This document shows positions 1-10,494 of a stretch of 12,500 nt of DNA, piece by piece (position 1 is the stretch's first letter; every line of letters begins with the position of its first letter). The notes beneath the pieces were generated by a model that was not told the origin of the DNA, did no database searches, and saw nothing but the letters and a program-made list of their open reading frames with translations. The stretch comes from Neocallimastix lanati (nom. inval.) (lineage: Eukaryota; Neocallimastigomycota; Neocallimastigomycetes; Neocallimastigales; Neocallimastigaceae). The position numbers and the translations under genes were made by a program. The stretch lies in contig JACVTC010000014.1 of assembly GCA_016946835.1 (NCBI GenBank), positions 285,001 through 297,500 of the forward strand. Direction: 5' to 3'.

Positions 1-467
1 TTTTCTTTAATGAATTAATTTTTTTATAATAATATATTATATTATTATTTTTTATTTTTTTTTATCTTTTATTTTTGATGGATAATTAAAATAAATAATA
101 CATCAAATATTTTATTAGAATTGTTGATATATTTATTTTAATATAAATATAAGTATAATTATAAAATTCATTAATTAAAATTAATTCATTATTTTCAATA
201 TTATCATAATATAATAAAAACAAATAATTATAATTTATCTTTGAACTAGGTATCTATAAAAATATTATTTTATGTTTGTTTTTGATATATATTAATATTA
301 TTAAAAATATATATTTTTACCTTTAAAATTATAAATTTATAATATATATTACTAATTATTATTAATAATAAAAATAGATATAAAAAGAAAAATTTTAATT
401 TCTTCTCCTATTTATTTTTAAATTAATTATGATAAAAATGTTTAGTACTTTTTTTTACTAGTGTTAT

Positions 468-592
468 TGAATTTTATTTTTAAAAAAAAATTTTTTTTAT
501 AATTTTTCTGCTTTAATGTAGTTATTTTTTCTTTATTCGTTTAACTGAATTTTATTTATAAAAAAATTTTTGAATGTATCTACTTTAATGTA
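468..592. repeat. Imperfect direct duplication, about 50 bp unit
   Basis: Two related blocks lie at 468-520 and 546-592. Each begins with TGAATTTTATTT, continues through an A-run/T-run, and ends with the shared string CTTTAATGTA. Spacers and homopolymer lengths differ, as expected for an old tandem duplication eroded by slippage. No function is implied. Confidence 0.5.
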
Positions 593-608
593 TAAAATAT
601 TTACTAAT

Positions 609-650
609 ATTAATTTAGATTTATTAATTTAGATATATTAATTTTTATTT
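609..650. repeat. Short tandem repeat, 14-bp unit, about three copies
   Basis: ATTAATTTAGATTT (609-622) is followed directly by ATTAATTTAGATAT (623-636) and a weaker third copy starting ATTAATTTTTATTT (637-650). This is a minor tandem duplication in intergenic DNA. Confidence 0.6.
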
Positions 651-1032
651 ATTTATTTATTCATTTATTTGTTTGTTTTTTATTATTTTTTTATTAAACT
701 ATGTATTAAAAAAAGACTTTATGTAAAAATATATAATATTTATATTGTTATACAATTTAAGATAAAGGATTAAATTTTTTCTTTATAATAATGATAATAA
801 TTGTTATATATTAAATTAGAAAATAATATGAATTTTTTATTATAGAAACTAATTAAAAATATAACATTAAAAGAAATGTACTAAAGCAATTTGCTTACAT
901 CAACGATGATTAATGTATCAAAATTTCCATATCATTAACTTGTTTTAAAGTTAAAATAATTTATCAGCAAAAATATTAATTAAACAAAAATTTATATAAT
1001 TTAATCAATCATAAATAGATTTAAATTAAACT

Positions 1033-1033
<1 letters not shown>

Positions 1034-1069
<36 letters not shown>
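1034..1069. repeat. Poly-T run, 36 nt
   Basis: An uninterrupted run of 36 T. Similar runs recur at 3434, 6180, 6698 and 9264, so long homopolymers are a general property of this genome. Exact lengths are prone to sequencing error. Confidence 0.9.
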
Positions 1070-1071
<2 letters not shown>

Positions 1072-1587
1072 TTTCATTTCACAAATGAAATGATTTCGAA
1101 AAGTTTTTAATAATATTTTTTATTATTTAAAAAGTAATATGTGTAAATTTTTTAATTTCAATACTAAAATAATATTTATTGACTGTAATTCACTAAAATA
1201 TTTTTTAAATATTTTTTGTTCTTAAGTTTCTACTCTTTATTAACAATTTATTATATTAAACATGTAACATAATTTCATATCAATTTCATTAATAAAAAAA
1301 AAGAGTTTATTTAAATAATAATAACCAAGATTAACTAACAAAAATAAATAAATGAATCAATAAATAATTAAAAAAAAGTTAATATTATTAAAGAAGTAAT
1401 ATTTTAATTTAATCTTCCAACTTTACAATTAATAGTTAAGTTGATTGTTACACATTAGAAATTTTTTAAAAATTTAAAAATTTAAATATTAATATATAAT
1501 GAAATATATAATATGATGAATTAATAATTATAAATTTTGAATAATAAAAAGTACAAATAATATTTATAAAATATTTCTATATATATA
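1070..1587. other. A+T-rich intergenic DNA, no gene seen
   Basis: Mixed A/T sequence with scattered stops in every frame. There is no open frame of useful length, no GC-richer RNA-like segment and no convincing regulatory motif. Confidence 0.65.
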
Positions 1588-1770
1588 ATTTTTGTTTTTA
1601 TTTTTATTATTTTTATTTTTATTATTTTATTTTTATTATTTTATTTTTATTATTTTTATTATTTTATTTTTATTTTTATTTTTATTATTTTTATTATTTT
1701 ATTTTTATTATTTTTATTATTTTTATTATTTTTATTTTTATTATTTTTATTTTTATTTTATTATTCTTAT
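1588..1770. repeat. TTTTTATTATT-type interrupted microsatellite
   Basis: About 180 bp are built only from T-runs separated by single A or ATTA units, with very strong strand asymmetry (T-rich on +). Because no stop arises in one frame, it yields an artefactual open frame at 1592-1825 made almost only of Phe, Leu, Ile and Tyr. That composition and the missing flanking exons argue for repeat DNA, not a membrane protein. Confidence 0.8.
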
Positions 1771-1856
1771 TTTTTCCAGTCCTTTTTTTGTTCTTATCGT
1801 AGTTGTCATTTTTATTTCTTATTAAAATAATTAAACCCTAATAAATCCTATTCTAA

Positions 1857-1922
1857 GTATTCTATTGGAAAAAGCAGGCTACCCAAAAAATTTTTTATGA
1901 TTTATTAAACGGAACTTCATAA
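1857..1922 (+). pseudogene. Possible decayed coding fragment
   Basis: One plus-strand frame from 1857 stays open for 21 codons to TAA at 1920-1922. It has a balanced residue mix (Trp, Gln, Gly, Thr, Asp, with YWKKQATQ and KIFYDLLNGTS segments) that stands out from the Phe/Lys/Asn/Ile-only translations around it. It has an in-frame stop just upstream and no ATG. I do not recognise the family. It could be the last exon of a decayed gene or transposon, or chance. Confidence 0.25.
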
Positions 1923-3067
1923 ATATATATTAATTTAAATTCTAATATATTGATATAATATACCATATATTTCTTGTAATAAATTTAATATATAATAAAT
2001 AAATTGATTATTTATTCATTGAAGGAAAAAAAACTATCAAATAAAATTTAAATTAAAAAATAAAAAATATTAAGAATAATAAACATTAAAGTTATAATTA
2101 TAATTTATATTATTTATTATTTTTTTTTTTTAGGAAATTATGGCTATTAAGAAAATTTTTTTTTGAAAATATAATTGAATATTCAACTATTTAACACATT
2201 ATATTTTTATAATTAGAATATTTCTTTCAATTTATTTATCATTATGTAATCCAATAGTTTTGATTTATTTTAAACCACTCTATATATTAATTTATATTAT
2301 TTAATCATATTCAAATTTTATTCCTAATATACCTTCTTATATATATATGTAATTATTAATAAATATTAACAAAACTTTTTTTTTTCTTTTTTTTTGTTAA
2401 TTATAAAAAAAATTATATAATAACAAAACAATAATATATAATATTACTATTAATATTATTTATAGTCTATAATAATAATAATAGATAATAAATATACCAA
2501 TAACAAAAAATTATAATAACCATAAATAATAATAATAATAATAATAATACTAATAAAAATTAATAATAATAATTAATAAAAATAATATTTTTAATCATTT
2601 ATAATAAATTTGAATTTATATTTAAAAAGTATTAAAAATTGAATAAATAAAATAAACTATATAATATAAAAAATTGAAAAGATAATATATAATCAATAAA
2701 TTTAATAATATAAATAAAATATTATTTTTAATTTTTTTTATTAATAAATATACTAATTATATTAATAGTAATAATAATAATAAAAAAAAAAACAAAAAAA
2801 AAAAATAAAATTTTTTTCTCTTTGCGATTCTTTTATGAAAACACTTTATTATTATTAAAATTAATAATAATAATAGTAATAATAATAATAATAATTTATT
2901 ATTAAATGTTATAATTTTAATAATTCGATTAAATAAAATAAAATTATTAATTTAGAAATAATTATAATAAAAATAATAAAAAAAATAAGTATATAAAAGT
3001 ATAATAAAATAATTTTTATATTTAAAAGTAAATTTCAATATATATATTATTTTTTATTTTTATTATT
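1923..3067. other. A+T-rich intergenic DNA, no gene seen
   Basis: More than 1 kb of near-pure A/T with small AAT arrays (about 2525-2549, 2768-2781 and 2866-2894) and an A-rich block at about 2782-2806. A short ATGGCTATTAAG string near 2140 opens only eight codons before TGA. No gene, tRNA or structured RNA is evident. Confidence 0.65.
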
Positions 3068-3093
3068 TTGATTTTAATGTTGAAACTTGACTA

Positions 3094-3094
<1 letters not shown>

Positions 3095-3129
<35 letters not shown>

Positions 3130-3194
3130 AATGATAATGATATTGGCAATAGCAACAGAAACAACGACAAAAAAAAAAAAAAAAAAAAAAAAAA
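3095..3194. repeat. Twin poly-A runs flanking an Asn/Asp-rich frame
   Basis: A33 (3095-3127) and A26 (3169-3194) flank 41 bp of more mixed sequence. In the frame set by ACC at 3127, the insert reads TNDNDIGNSNRNND between two lysine runs; the frame is open from 3091 to TAA at 3235-3237 but lacks an ATG. Such Asn/Asp/Lys tracts are common low-complexity coding repeats in A+T-rich genomes. Most simply this is slippage-prone repeat DNA, less likely a decayed low-complexity coding region. Confidence 0.6.
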
Positions 3195-3432
3195 TCAGTA
3201 TAAACAAAAACAAAAAGGAATTTTCATTTTCCAGTAATATATATAATATATATAGTAATTTATAATTATTTTTTTTTTTAAAAAAGTATATAATCAAAAC
3301 AGAATTATGAAAATAATAATGAATCAAAAATTTAGGATTATAATAACAAAGTTTAACTTTTACATTATGTATAATATTTATCAAAATTTTTTATAAAAAC
3401 TTTTTAATAGTAGCATTCAAATTGAATACATT

Positions 3433-3433
<1 letters not shown>

Positions 3434-3472
<39 letters not shown>
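3434..3472. repeat. Poly-T run, 39 nt
   Basis: An uninterrupted T39 in intergenic DNA, followed by CGAAAATAAGGG. Confidence 0.9.
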
Positions 3473-3701
3473 CGAAAATAAGGGATAAAATAATAATTAT
3501 GAACATTATGAAATAATTTAATTTATTTTATTATTTTTAAATATATATTGTTTTATACATTATTATACTTGTGGAAAAGGAATTCAATACAGTTTAGAAT
3601 TTTAAATAAATTTTAATTTGAAATCATATAGATAATATTGATATTAAAATAACAAAAATATACTAGTGCTTAGTAACAATTCAAAATTGAATAATATAAT
3701 A

Positions 3702-3724
3702 CTCTCTCTCTATATATATATATA
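3702..3724. repeat. (CT)n-(TA)n compound dinucleotide repeat
   Basis: Four to five CT units pass directly into about seven TA units. The CT block is one of the few C-containing repeats in the window. Confidence 0.75.
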
Positions 3725-3860
3725 ATATTTGTAAAATGATAAATAAAAATAAACTCTAAGGGATATGTTAATGGAAACTATGAATAAATAATTATTTATA
3801 ACAGCAAAATATTTTTTTTTTGTTATTCTGTTATTTTATTCAATAATTTAATAACAATAA

Positions 3861-3931
<71 letters not shown>

Positions 3932-3932
3932 A
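3861..3932. repeat. (TAAA)18 tetranucleotide microsatellite
   Basis: Seventy-two bases of perfect TAAA repetition, 18 units, with no interruption. Perfection at this length suggests an actively mutating microsatellite. It lies about 630 bp upstream of the SAPS-family start codon. Confidence 0.92.
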
Positions 3933-4470
3933 TCTAAATTTTTAAATAAAATTTAAATATAAATAAAAATAAATTTATAAATAGATATATTAATCAATCA
4001 TTCAATAACAGTAATAACATTAGTAAGAAAATCAAATAACACTCTAAATAGAATACAAACTAAAAATTATAGTTTATGTATTTAATTATTCTATAATTAA
4101 TATTATATTAAAGATTATTAATTTAATAAATTTATGTTGTATAATTAAAATGATTAAATAGAAGTAATCTGAAAGTGAATTAAAGCAATCATATTTAACA
4201 TTTAATCCAGGATAAGAAAAAAAAAGTGAAAATTTAAAATTAAAATATTATTAAAAGTAAAATTATAAAATTTTAGTTATAATTGTATATATTTGTCTTT
4301 TTAATATGCGATAACTGTTTTATTTTCTAGTTAATAATATTTTATATATTAGGAATAAATGATTTATATAAATTATTATGAATAAATGATTTTTATAAAT
4401 TATATGATTTGAAATTTTGATTAAAATTATAAATAGATTTAATATTGAATTTATATTAAATTAAATAATT
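3933..4470. other. Upstream flank of the SAPS gene, no gene seen
   Basis: A+T-rich DNA leading to the SAPS gene. It contains a 24-bp direct repeat listed separately at 4353-4403 and no coding signal. Promoter elements would be expected in the last few hundred bases, but none can be singled out with confidence from composition alone. Confidence 0.6.
4353..4403. repeat. 24-bp direct repeat upstream of SAPS gene
   Basis: Copy 1 (4353-4376) and copy 2 (4380-4403) both run GAATAAATGATTT, then a single A/T difference, then ATAAATTAT. They match at 23 of 24 positions with a 27-bp offset. They sit 155-205 bp upstream of the start codon, so a promoter role is possible, but tandem slippage explains them equally well. 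Confidence 0.6.
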
Positions 4471-4557
4471 TATATATATATATATATAAAATGCAAAAAA
4501 CTAAAAATAATAATATTTTTTATTTATAATATCAGATATTCATATTTAATATAAAAA
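4471..4557 (+). promoter_or_regulatory. Candidate leader/core promoter with TA tract and uORF
   Basis: A TATA-like alternating tract (4471-4488) ends in AAA about 70 bp before the SAPS start codon. Just after it, ATG at 4491 opens a 12-codon upstream ORF (MQKTKNNNIFYL) that stops at TAA 4527-4529. If transcription starts upstream of 4491 the uORF would precede the main start; if it starts after, it is irrelevant. TA tracts are common here, so the promoter reading is weak. Confidence 0.25.
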
Positions 4558-6177
4558 ATGTTTTGGAGTTTTGTTCAGCCAACAACTGTAATTGATGATT
4601 TATTAAGTCAGGAGGACGTTCAATTAGAAACTCTTTTAGAAGAAGATGATTTATTGCAAGAATGTAAAGCACATAATTCAAAACTTATTGAATAGTAAGT
4701 TAGCTATTTAGAATATACATATATATATAATTTGAAATATAAAATTATTTTTCGAAACAAGGTTATTGATATTTTTTTTAAATACATAAGTTTTTCAGAT
4801 CCTGAAATTATAAAAAAATTATTAAACTACATAACTAATCCTCCAGAGGAATTAGAAGAATTAAAGAAATTAAAGTATATATAAGAAATATTCTTTATTA
4901 AAATTTGTATTAAATAATTTATTATATATGTATTAAAATTTTGTTGTATAATAGTAATTAATGTTTAATTTTATTTTAAATAAATCAATTTTTTTTAATA
5001 AATAAATGAATAAATAAATGATAATAATAATAAAACACTCTGTAATAGGTATTCTTATTTATCATGCGAAATTCTTTCATGTGATATATGGCCAATATAT
5101 GATGCTATTATGGAAAACACCAATGCATTGGTTGAATTCTGGAAGTTTGTTGATCGTGATGAACCATTAGAGATTTTCCAAGCAAGTTATTTCTGTAAAG
5201 TTAACTTAGTACTTCTTCAATATAAATTACCAGAGGTACAAAATATGCTATTTTATTTATTATTATTATGAAATTTTCTGTTTAGAAATAAAATTTAATG
5301 ATAGATTATTAGACAATCTTCAAAATTAATAATATTTATTATAATATCATTTTATTACATTTAGATGTTACAGTTTATTCGTGATCATCCTGAAATTTTA
5401 TCAAAAATATTAAAACACATTTCATCTTCACCGATAGCTGAAATTTTATTAAAATTAATTAGTGTTTCGGATCGTGAAGAAGCTAACGGAATTATTGAAG
5501 TATAAATCAATTATATAATTATTATAAAATTCTTTATTATAGTTAATAAAATTAAACATATAATTTGTTGTTATGATATAGTGGCTTCAACAAGAAAAAG
5601 TAATCCCAATTCTTGTTTCACGATTTGATCCAAATTTGGATGATGAAGTAAATATTATTATTGTTATTATTATTATTATTATTTATATTATTTATATAAT
5701 TATTTAAAATTAAACAAATTTGTTCATTTTAAATGTGATTAAAATATAAATCGAATTAATTCTTAACTTAAATTCTTATTATATTATAATTCAGACTCAT
5801 ACAAATATTGCTAATACCTTAATTGATATTAACTCTGTCAGTTATACTTCACCTTTATTAACAAATGACTTATTATCAGGAAATATTGATGGTGTAAATT
5901 CATTCCTTTCATCTCAAATTACTAATTTTGGTGGAAATGCTTTAGTTGATGAATTAAAAAGGTTAATAGATATAATTTATATAATTATAATAATAATAAT
6001 CAATAATGAATAAACCAATTTATTTATTATTTTTATTAATTTATTCTATAATAATAGTAAACCAATAATTGAACAACTCGTTGGCTATATGCTTGATGAA
6101 AAAGCACCAAATTCAACTAGTTCACTTATTCATGGAACTACTGTTATAATTGATTTAATTCGTCGTTACTGCGGGTA

Positions 6178-6219
<42 letters not shown>

Positions 6220-6695
6220 TTTTATTTTATAGTATTAATATATATTTATATTAATTATACTGTTGTAAAATATTAATAAATATAAAAATAGTGATATAGA
6301 ACAAGCCGAGTATCAACAACATCAATATGATCATTTCCAACAAGAAAATATGAGAGATGAAAATCAATATCAAGATGTAGTACCACCAACACCACCAACT
6401 AAGGCTCAATTTGAAATGCTGTCTTTAGCATTAAATGATTTATTAAATGTATTAGGAAATAATTTAGAAAAGTTTGAATATTTATTATTACATCCAAAGA
6501 GTATTGTAAGTTAATTGAAAAAATATATTCATAAATATAAATTTGATTTAAATAAATATATTAAACAGTGATAATATGCTTTTAAAAATTAAAATTATAA
6601 TTTATTATATTTAATAATAATAATTATTTAATATATATATTCTTTTTTGTTTATATTTAAAATTTAATTTTTTTTAATTTTTTTTTTTATTTTTT

Positions 6696-6738
<43 letters not shown>

Positions 6739-7534
6739 CTAGAATGGTCCAATACCAACTACTCTTGGTGAAGTTGTACCATTTGGTACTGAAAGATTAA
6801 GAGTTTGTGAACTTTTTGCTGAAGTTATTCATCTTCAATATTTATATTCAAGTAGTCCATTATTCGATAGAATCGTTTTTGAACAAAAAGAAGGTGAGAA
6901 AAAGAGAACATTAGTTGAAGAATTAATTACTATCACTGATAAATTTACCGAAAGAAAAATGTTACCAATTTGTTTGGTATGTTATTTTATAATTATTATT
7001 TTTATGTTATTATTTTTTTTTATTTTTTTTTTTGAAAAAAAAAAAAAAAAAATAGTAATAATGTATTAAAATATAATTATTTATAAAATTCATATAATTT
7101 AAATTATTAGAATTTATTCTTTGAATTCCCATGGAACAATTTCCTTCATTCTGTTGTTTATGATATGATTGCTAAAATTTTCAATACTTGTAGTTATTTA
7201 GTTACTGCTACTAATTTATCTAATGAAATAGATGACGAAAATCAATTATCTGCTGAAGAACAAATGTTTGCTTCATTATCTGAAGAAACTAAAGAAAGAA
7301 TGAATCTTATTAAAAATAGTGTTATAAAATTAACAAGTTCTGTAAGTTTTATATTTAATATAATAAAAATTTAAATATTAGGATAAATAATTTTATATTT
7401 ATAAATATTCATATATATATATATATATATTATATAATTAGATTCTTGATGAAGGACAATTACCACAAAAAATTGTCGAAGCACAACGATTAAATGATAT
7501 AGAAGAGTATATATATATATATATATATTTATTT

Positions 7535-7565
<31 letters not shown>

Positions 7566-9107
7566 TTTTTTTTTTTTTTTTTTTATTTTTTTTTTTTTTT
7601 TTTGGATATATATAAATATATAGTATTATTAAATAATTTATTTATATCAAAAATATAATTTTTATATTAAAATTTAATAAATAGAAAAAAAGAAAAGGGT
7701 TTACGTCTTGGATATATGGGTCATTTAACTCATATTTCTGATGAAATTTGTAAATTAATTAGTAAATGCTCAAATCAATTTTCAGATAAAATCAATGGTA
7801 ATTTTATTATAATAGTAATTATTAATAATAATAATTATGACAATAACCCTATTAACTAAAATAATAAATATTATTTATAATAATTAAAATATTATTTATT
7901 TAATAACAATAAATTTATAAATATAAATATAGATTATATAAATGGTAAAGATTGGGCTGATTATATTAATAATTCATTACAAGAAACTAAGAATCGTGAT
8001 AGTCAAGCTTTAGGTGGACAAAGACCAAATAATGATACTATAACAAACATTTCATTTGGCTATCAAGCACAAGATTTTGATTTTGATAATCAAGATGACC
8101 AATATAGACTAGCTATAGGATCTTCAGGATTTGGTGTTGAAGATGATGAAGAAGATATTAATGGGTTTGATATGAATGAATTTGAAACTATGATATCTTC
8201 TTCAAAAGATAGAGTAAATAATTATATCACTTTGTTTATACGAGTGATAAATATTTAACTAAAAAAAAAATAATGATATAATTAGAATATTATTTGAAGA
8301 ATTATAAGAATTATTATTAATTTTTATTATTATTATTTATTTATTTATTTTTTATTTTTTATTTATTTTTTAAATTTATTTGTAATAAAATTATATAGGA
8401 CTCAGCAGAAAAATTCTTTGAAAACAGCTCAGAAGATGAAATGGATAGTTCTGAAGAAGAAGAAGATTGGATTAAGTAAATTATTATAAATATATATATA
8501 TAAATAAAATATTATTATCATAATTAATTTTTTTAAAAGTAAAAAATTTTATTAAATATTCTAAATGCTAACTTTTTTTTTTTTTATTTTTTTTTTAATT
8601 TTATTTTATTTTATTTTATTTTATTTTATTTTTTTTTTTAATTTTAGTGGTTTAGGCAATAATAATGTAAATAATATAATTCATACTTATAAAAAAAAAT
8701 TGTTAAATAATCTTATAATATATAAAATTTATCATTTACAATAATTATTATTTTATATTTTAATACGGATTATAATATTATATATATTTATTTAATATAA
8801 TTAGAAGATGGATGGTAATATATTAGGTCAATCTGACTGGACAGCTGATTTCAACGAATTCGATAATAATGTTAATGGAGGATCATTAGGTGAAGATGAT
8901 AAATTAAATGACTGGGCTAACTTTGATGAAGCTTTCAGTCCAGATAAGATAAACGCTGTTAACATATCAACTTCATCTAATGATTCAAAAGATGAAAATC
9001 AACCAGGATTTGAAAAAGAAGATATTTTAACTGATCTTGATAATAATAATATAGTAGAAAATCTAAATAACCTTTCTTTAGATGAAAATAAAGATTCAAA
9101 GAAATGA
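4558..9107 (+). CDS. SAPS-family regulatory subunit of PP6/Sit4-type protein phosphatase
   Basis: Complete 16-exon gene, 809 residues after splicing. SAPS proteins (human PPP6R1-3, yeast Sap155/185/190) bind the PP6/Sit4 catalytic subunit and direct it to substrates in cell-cycle and growth control. The start is the family's MFW opening (MFWSFVQ). Other family segments follow in order: EDDLLQECKAHNSKL (30-44), YLSCEILSCDI (76-86), WLQQEKVI (182-189), HGTTVIIDLIRR (284-295), a TLGEVVPFGTERL stretch (376-388), FPWNNFLH (453-460), and GYMGHLTHIS (555-564), the most diagnostic. The helical-repeat SAPS region ends near residue 605. The tail is acidic, with two related W-x(1-2)-A-[DN]-F-[ND]-E motifs at 721-727 and 746-751. 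A Gln/Asn-rich insert with PPTPPT (329-334) lies in exon 8 and may be a disordered, phosphorylatable loop. Cytosolic; no signal peptide or membrane segment. The family is near certain; the orthologue symbol is not assigned. Confidence 0.96.
6180..6217. repeat. Poly-T run, 38 nt, at an intron donor
   Basis: Intron 7 of the SAPS gene starts GTAAG and then continues as T38, the first T belonging to the donor hexamer GTAAGT. The run therefore directly abuts the 5' splice site. Confidence 0.9.
6698..6735. repeat. Poly-T run, 38 nt, at an intron acceptor
   Basis: Intron 8 ends T38-ACTCTAG, so this run occupies the polypyrimidine-tract position just before the 3' splice site at 6742. A further T-rich stretch precedes it from about 6665, making this the longest intron of the gene (237 bp). 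Confidence 0.9.
7023..7052. repeat. T11-G-A18 palindromic homopolymer in intron 9
   Basis: A T-run, one G, then an A-run, followed directly by TAG at 7053-7055. In RNA this can fold as a U-A stem over the G. It lies inside intron 9, and the acceptor actually supported by the reading frame is 55 bases further on, at 7110. Confidence 0.7.
7507..7603. repeat. TA-repeat and interrupted poly-T in intron 11
   Basis: Intron 11 opens with about eleven TA units starting at the donor (GTATATAT...), then passes into T-rich sequence with two long T-runs separated by a single A up to 7603. Confidence 0.75.
8599..8631. repeat. (ATTTT)n pentanucleotide repeat in intron 14
   Basis: About six to seven ATTTT units fill the pyrimidine-rich end of intron 14, just upstream of the 19-nt exon at 8648. 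Confidence 0.65.
8648..8666 (+). other. 19-nt microexon of the SAPS gene
   Basis: Exon 15 is bounded by ATTTTAG and GTAAAT and supplies one base of a split Asn codon plus GLGNNN (residues 703-709). Joining exon 14 straight to exon 16 shifts the frame and reaches a TAG within seven codons, so the microexon is what links the acidic tail to the final 303-nt exon. Retaining intron 14 instead would end the protein at 8477-8479 (TAA just after DWIK). Confidence 0.65.
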
Positions 9108-9261
9108 AAATAATAAAAAAAAATTTTTTTTTTATTTTATATTTTCAATTTTTCTTAATCTTTTTTTCTTTTTTTTTCTTTTTCTTTTTTCATATGTTAT
9201 TTACTATTTTTTTTAATATAAATTTAAGTATAGTCTATTCAAACATTACAGTTAATATATA

Positions 9262-9263
<2 letters not shown>
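9108..9263 (+). other. Probable 3' untranslated region of the SAPS gene
   Basis: T-rich sequence directly after the TGA stop (9105-9107), starting AAATAATAAAAA, which contains near-AATAAA polyadenylation-like strings. Such strings are too frequent in this composition to fix the cleavage site. Confidence 0.35.

Positions 9264-9308
<45 letters not shown>
9264..9308. repeat. Poly-T run, 45 nt
   Basis: The longest homopolymer in the window, an uninterrupted T45, about 155 bp after the SAPS stop codon. Confidence 0.9.

Positions 9309-10494
<1,186 letters not shown>

Larger units (their letters stand above)
1..1033. other. A+T-rich intergenic DNA, no gene seen
   Basis: This stretch is almost pure A/T with short poly-T and poly-A blocks, and stops are dense in all six frames. 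Two imperfect duplications are listed separately (468-592 and 609-650). The only patch with a less skewed composition is about 883-962; on the minus strand it reads as about ten residues around a KQVNDMEILIH-like string before stops. I see no promoter, RNA gene or intact coding exon here. Confidence 0.7.
4558..9107 (+). other. Exon-intron structure of the SAPS gene
   Basis: Exons read as 4558-4694, 4791-4874, 5049-5235, 5365-5499, 5582-5647, 5795-5961, 6058-6174, 6292-6505, 6743-6976, 7111-7341, 7442-7506, 7685-7797, 7933-8213, 8399-8475, 8648-8666 and 8805-9107. They sum to 2430 nt in one frame with no internal stop, which strongly supports the set. Donors are mostly GTAAGT, GTAAAT or GTATNN, with GTTAAT at 5962 and GTACAA at 5236. 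Acceptors are TAG except AAG at intron 1 and CAG at intron 5. Intron 1 splits a TAT codon: the nearby TTTTTCAG acceptor (ending 4798) would make a TAA stop, so the AAG acceptor at 4790 is preferred. Exons were placed by reading frame, family motifs and GT-AG rules, without transcript data. Confidence 0.85.

Noticed and set aside
1592-1825. 77-codon plus-strand frame of Phe/Leu/Tyr/Ile, resembling a membrane peptide
   Set aside because: It is the direct translation of a T-rich interrupted microsatellite; composition alone explains the open frame.
1868-1880. AAAAAGCAGGCT, resembling part of a cloning recombination site (attB1)
   Set aside because: Only about ten to twelve bases match, flanked by ordinary native A/T sequence; best read as chance.
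3091-3384. 97-codon minus-strand frame over the twin A-runs
   Set aside because: Dominated by Phe runs from reverse-complemented poly-A; no domain, no balanced segment, no neighbouring exon.
1-4557. A+T desert as a centromere or replication origin
   Set aside because: The same composition and repeats recur in the introns and the other intergenic spacer, so nothing marks this stretch as special.
7165-7374. Free-standing 69-codon ORF with its own ATG
   Set aside because: It is the in-frame part of SAPS exon 10 reading past the donor into intron 10; the family motif FPWNNFLH lies just upstream in the same exon.
8808-9107. Separate small acidic protein starting at 8808
   Set aside because: An in-frame TAG-bounded acceptor lies three bases upstream, and joining it through the microexon closes the SAPS frame exactly; treated as the last exon, though transcript data could overturn this.
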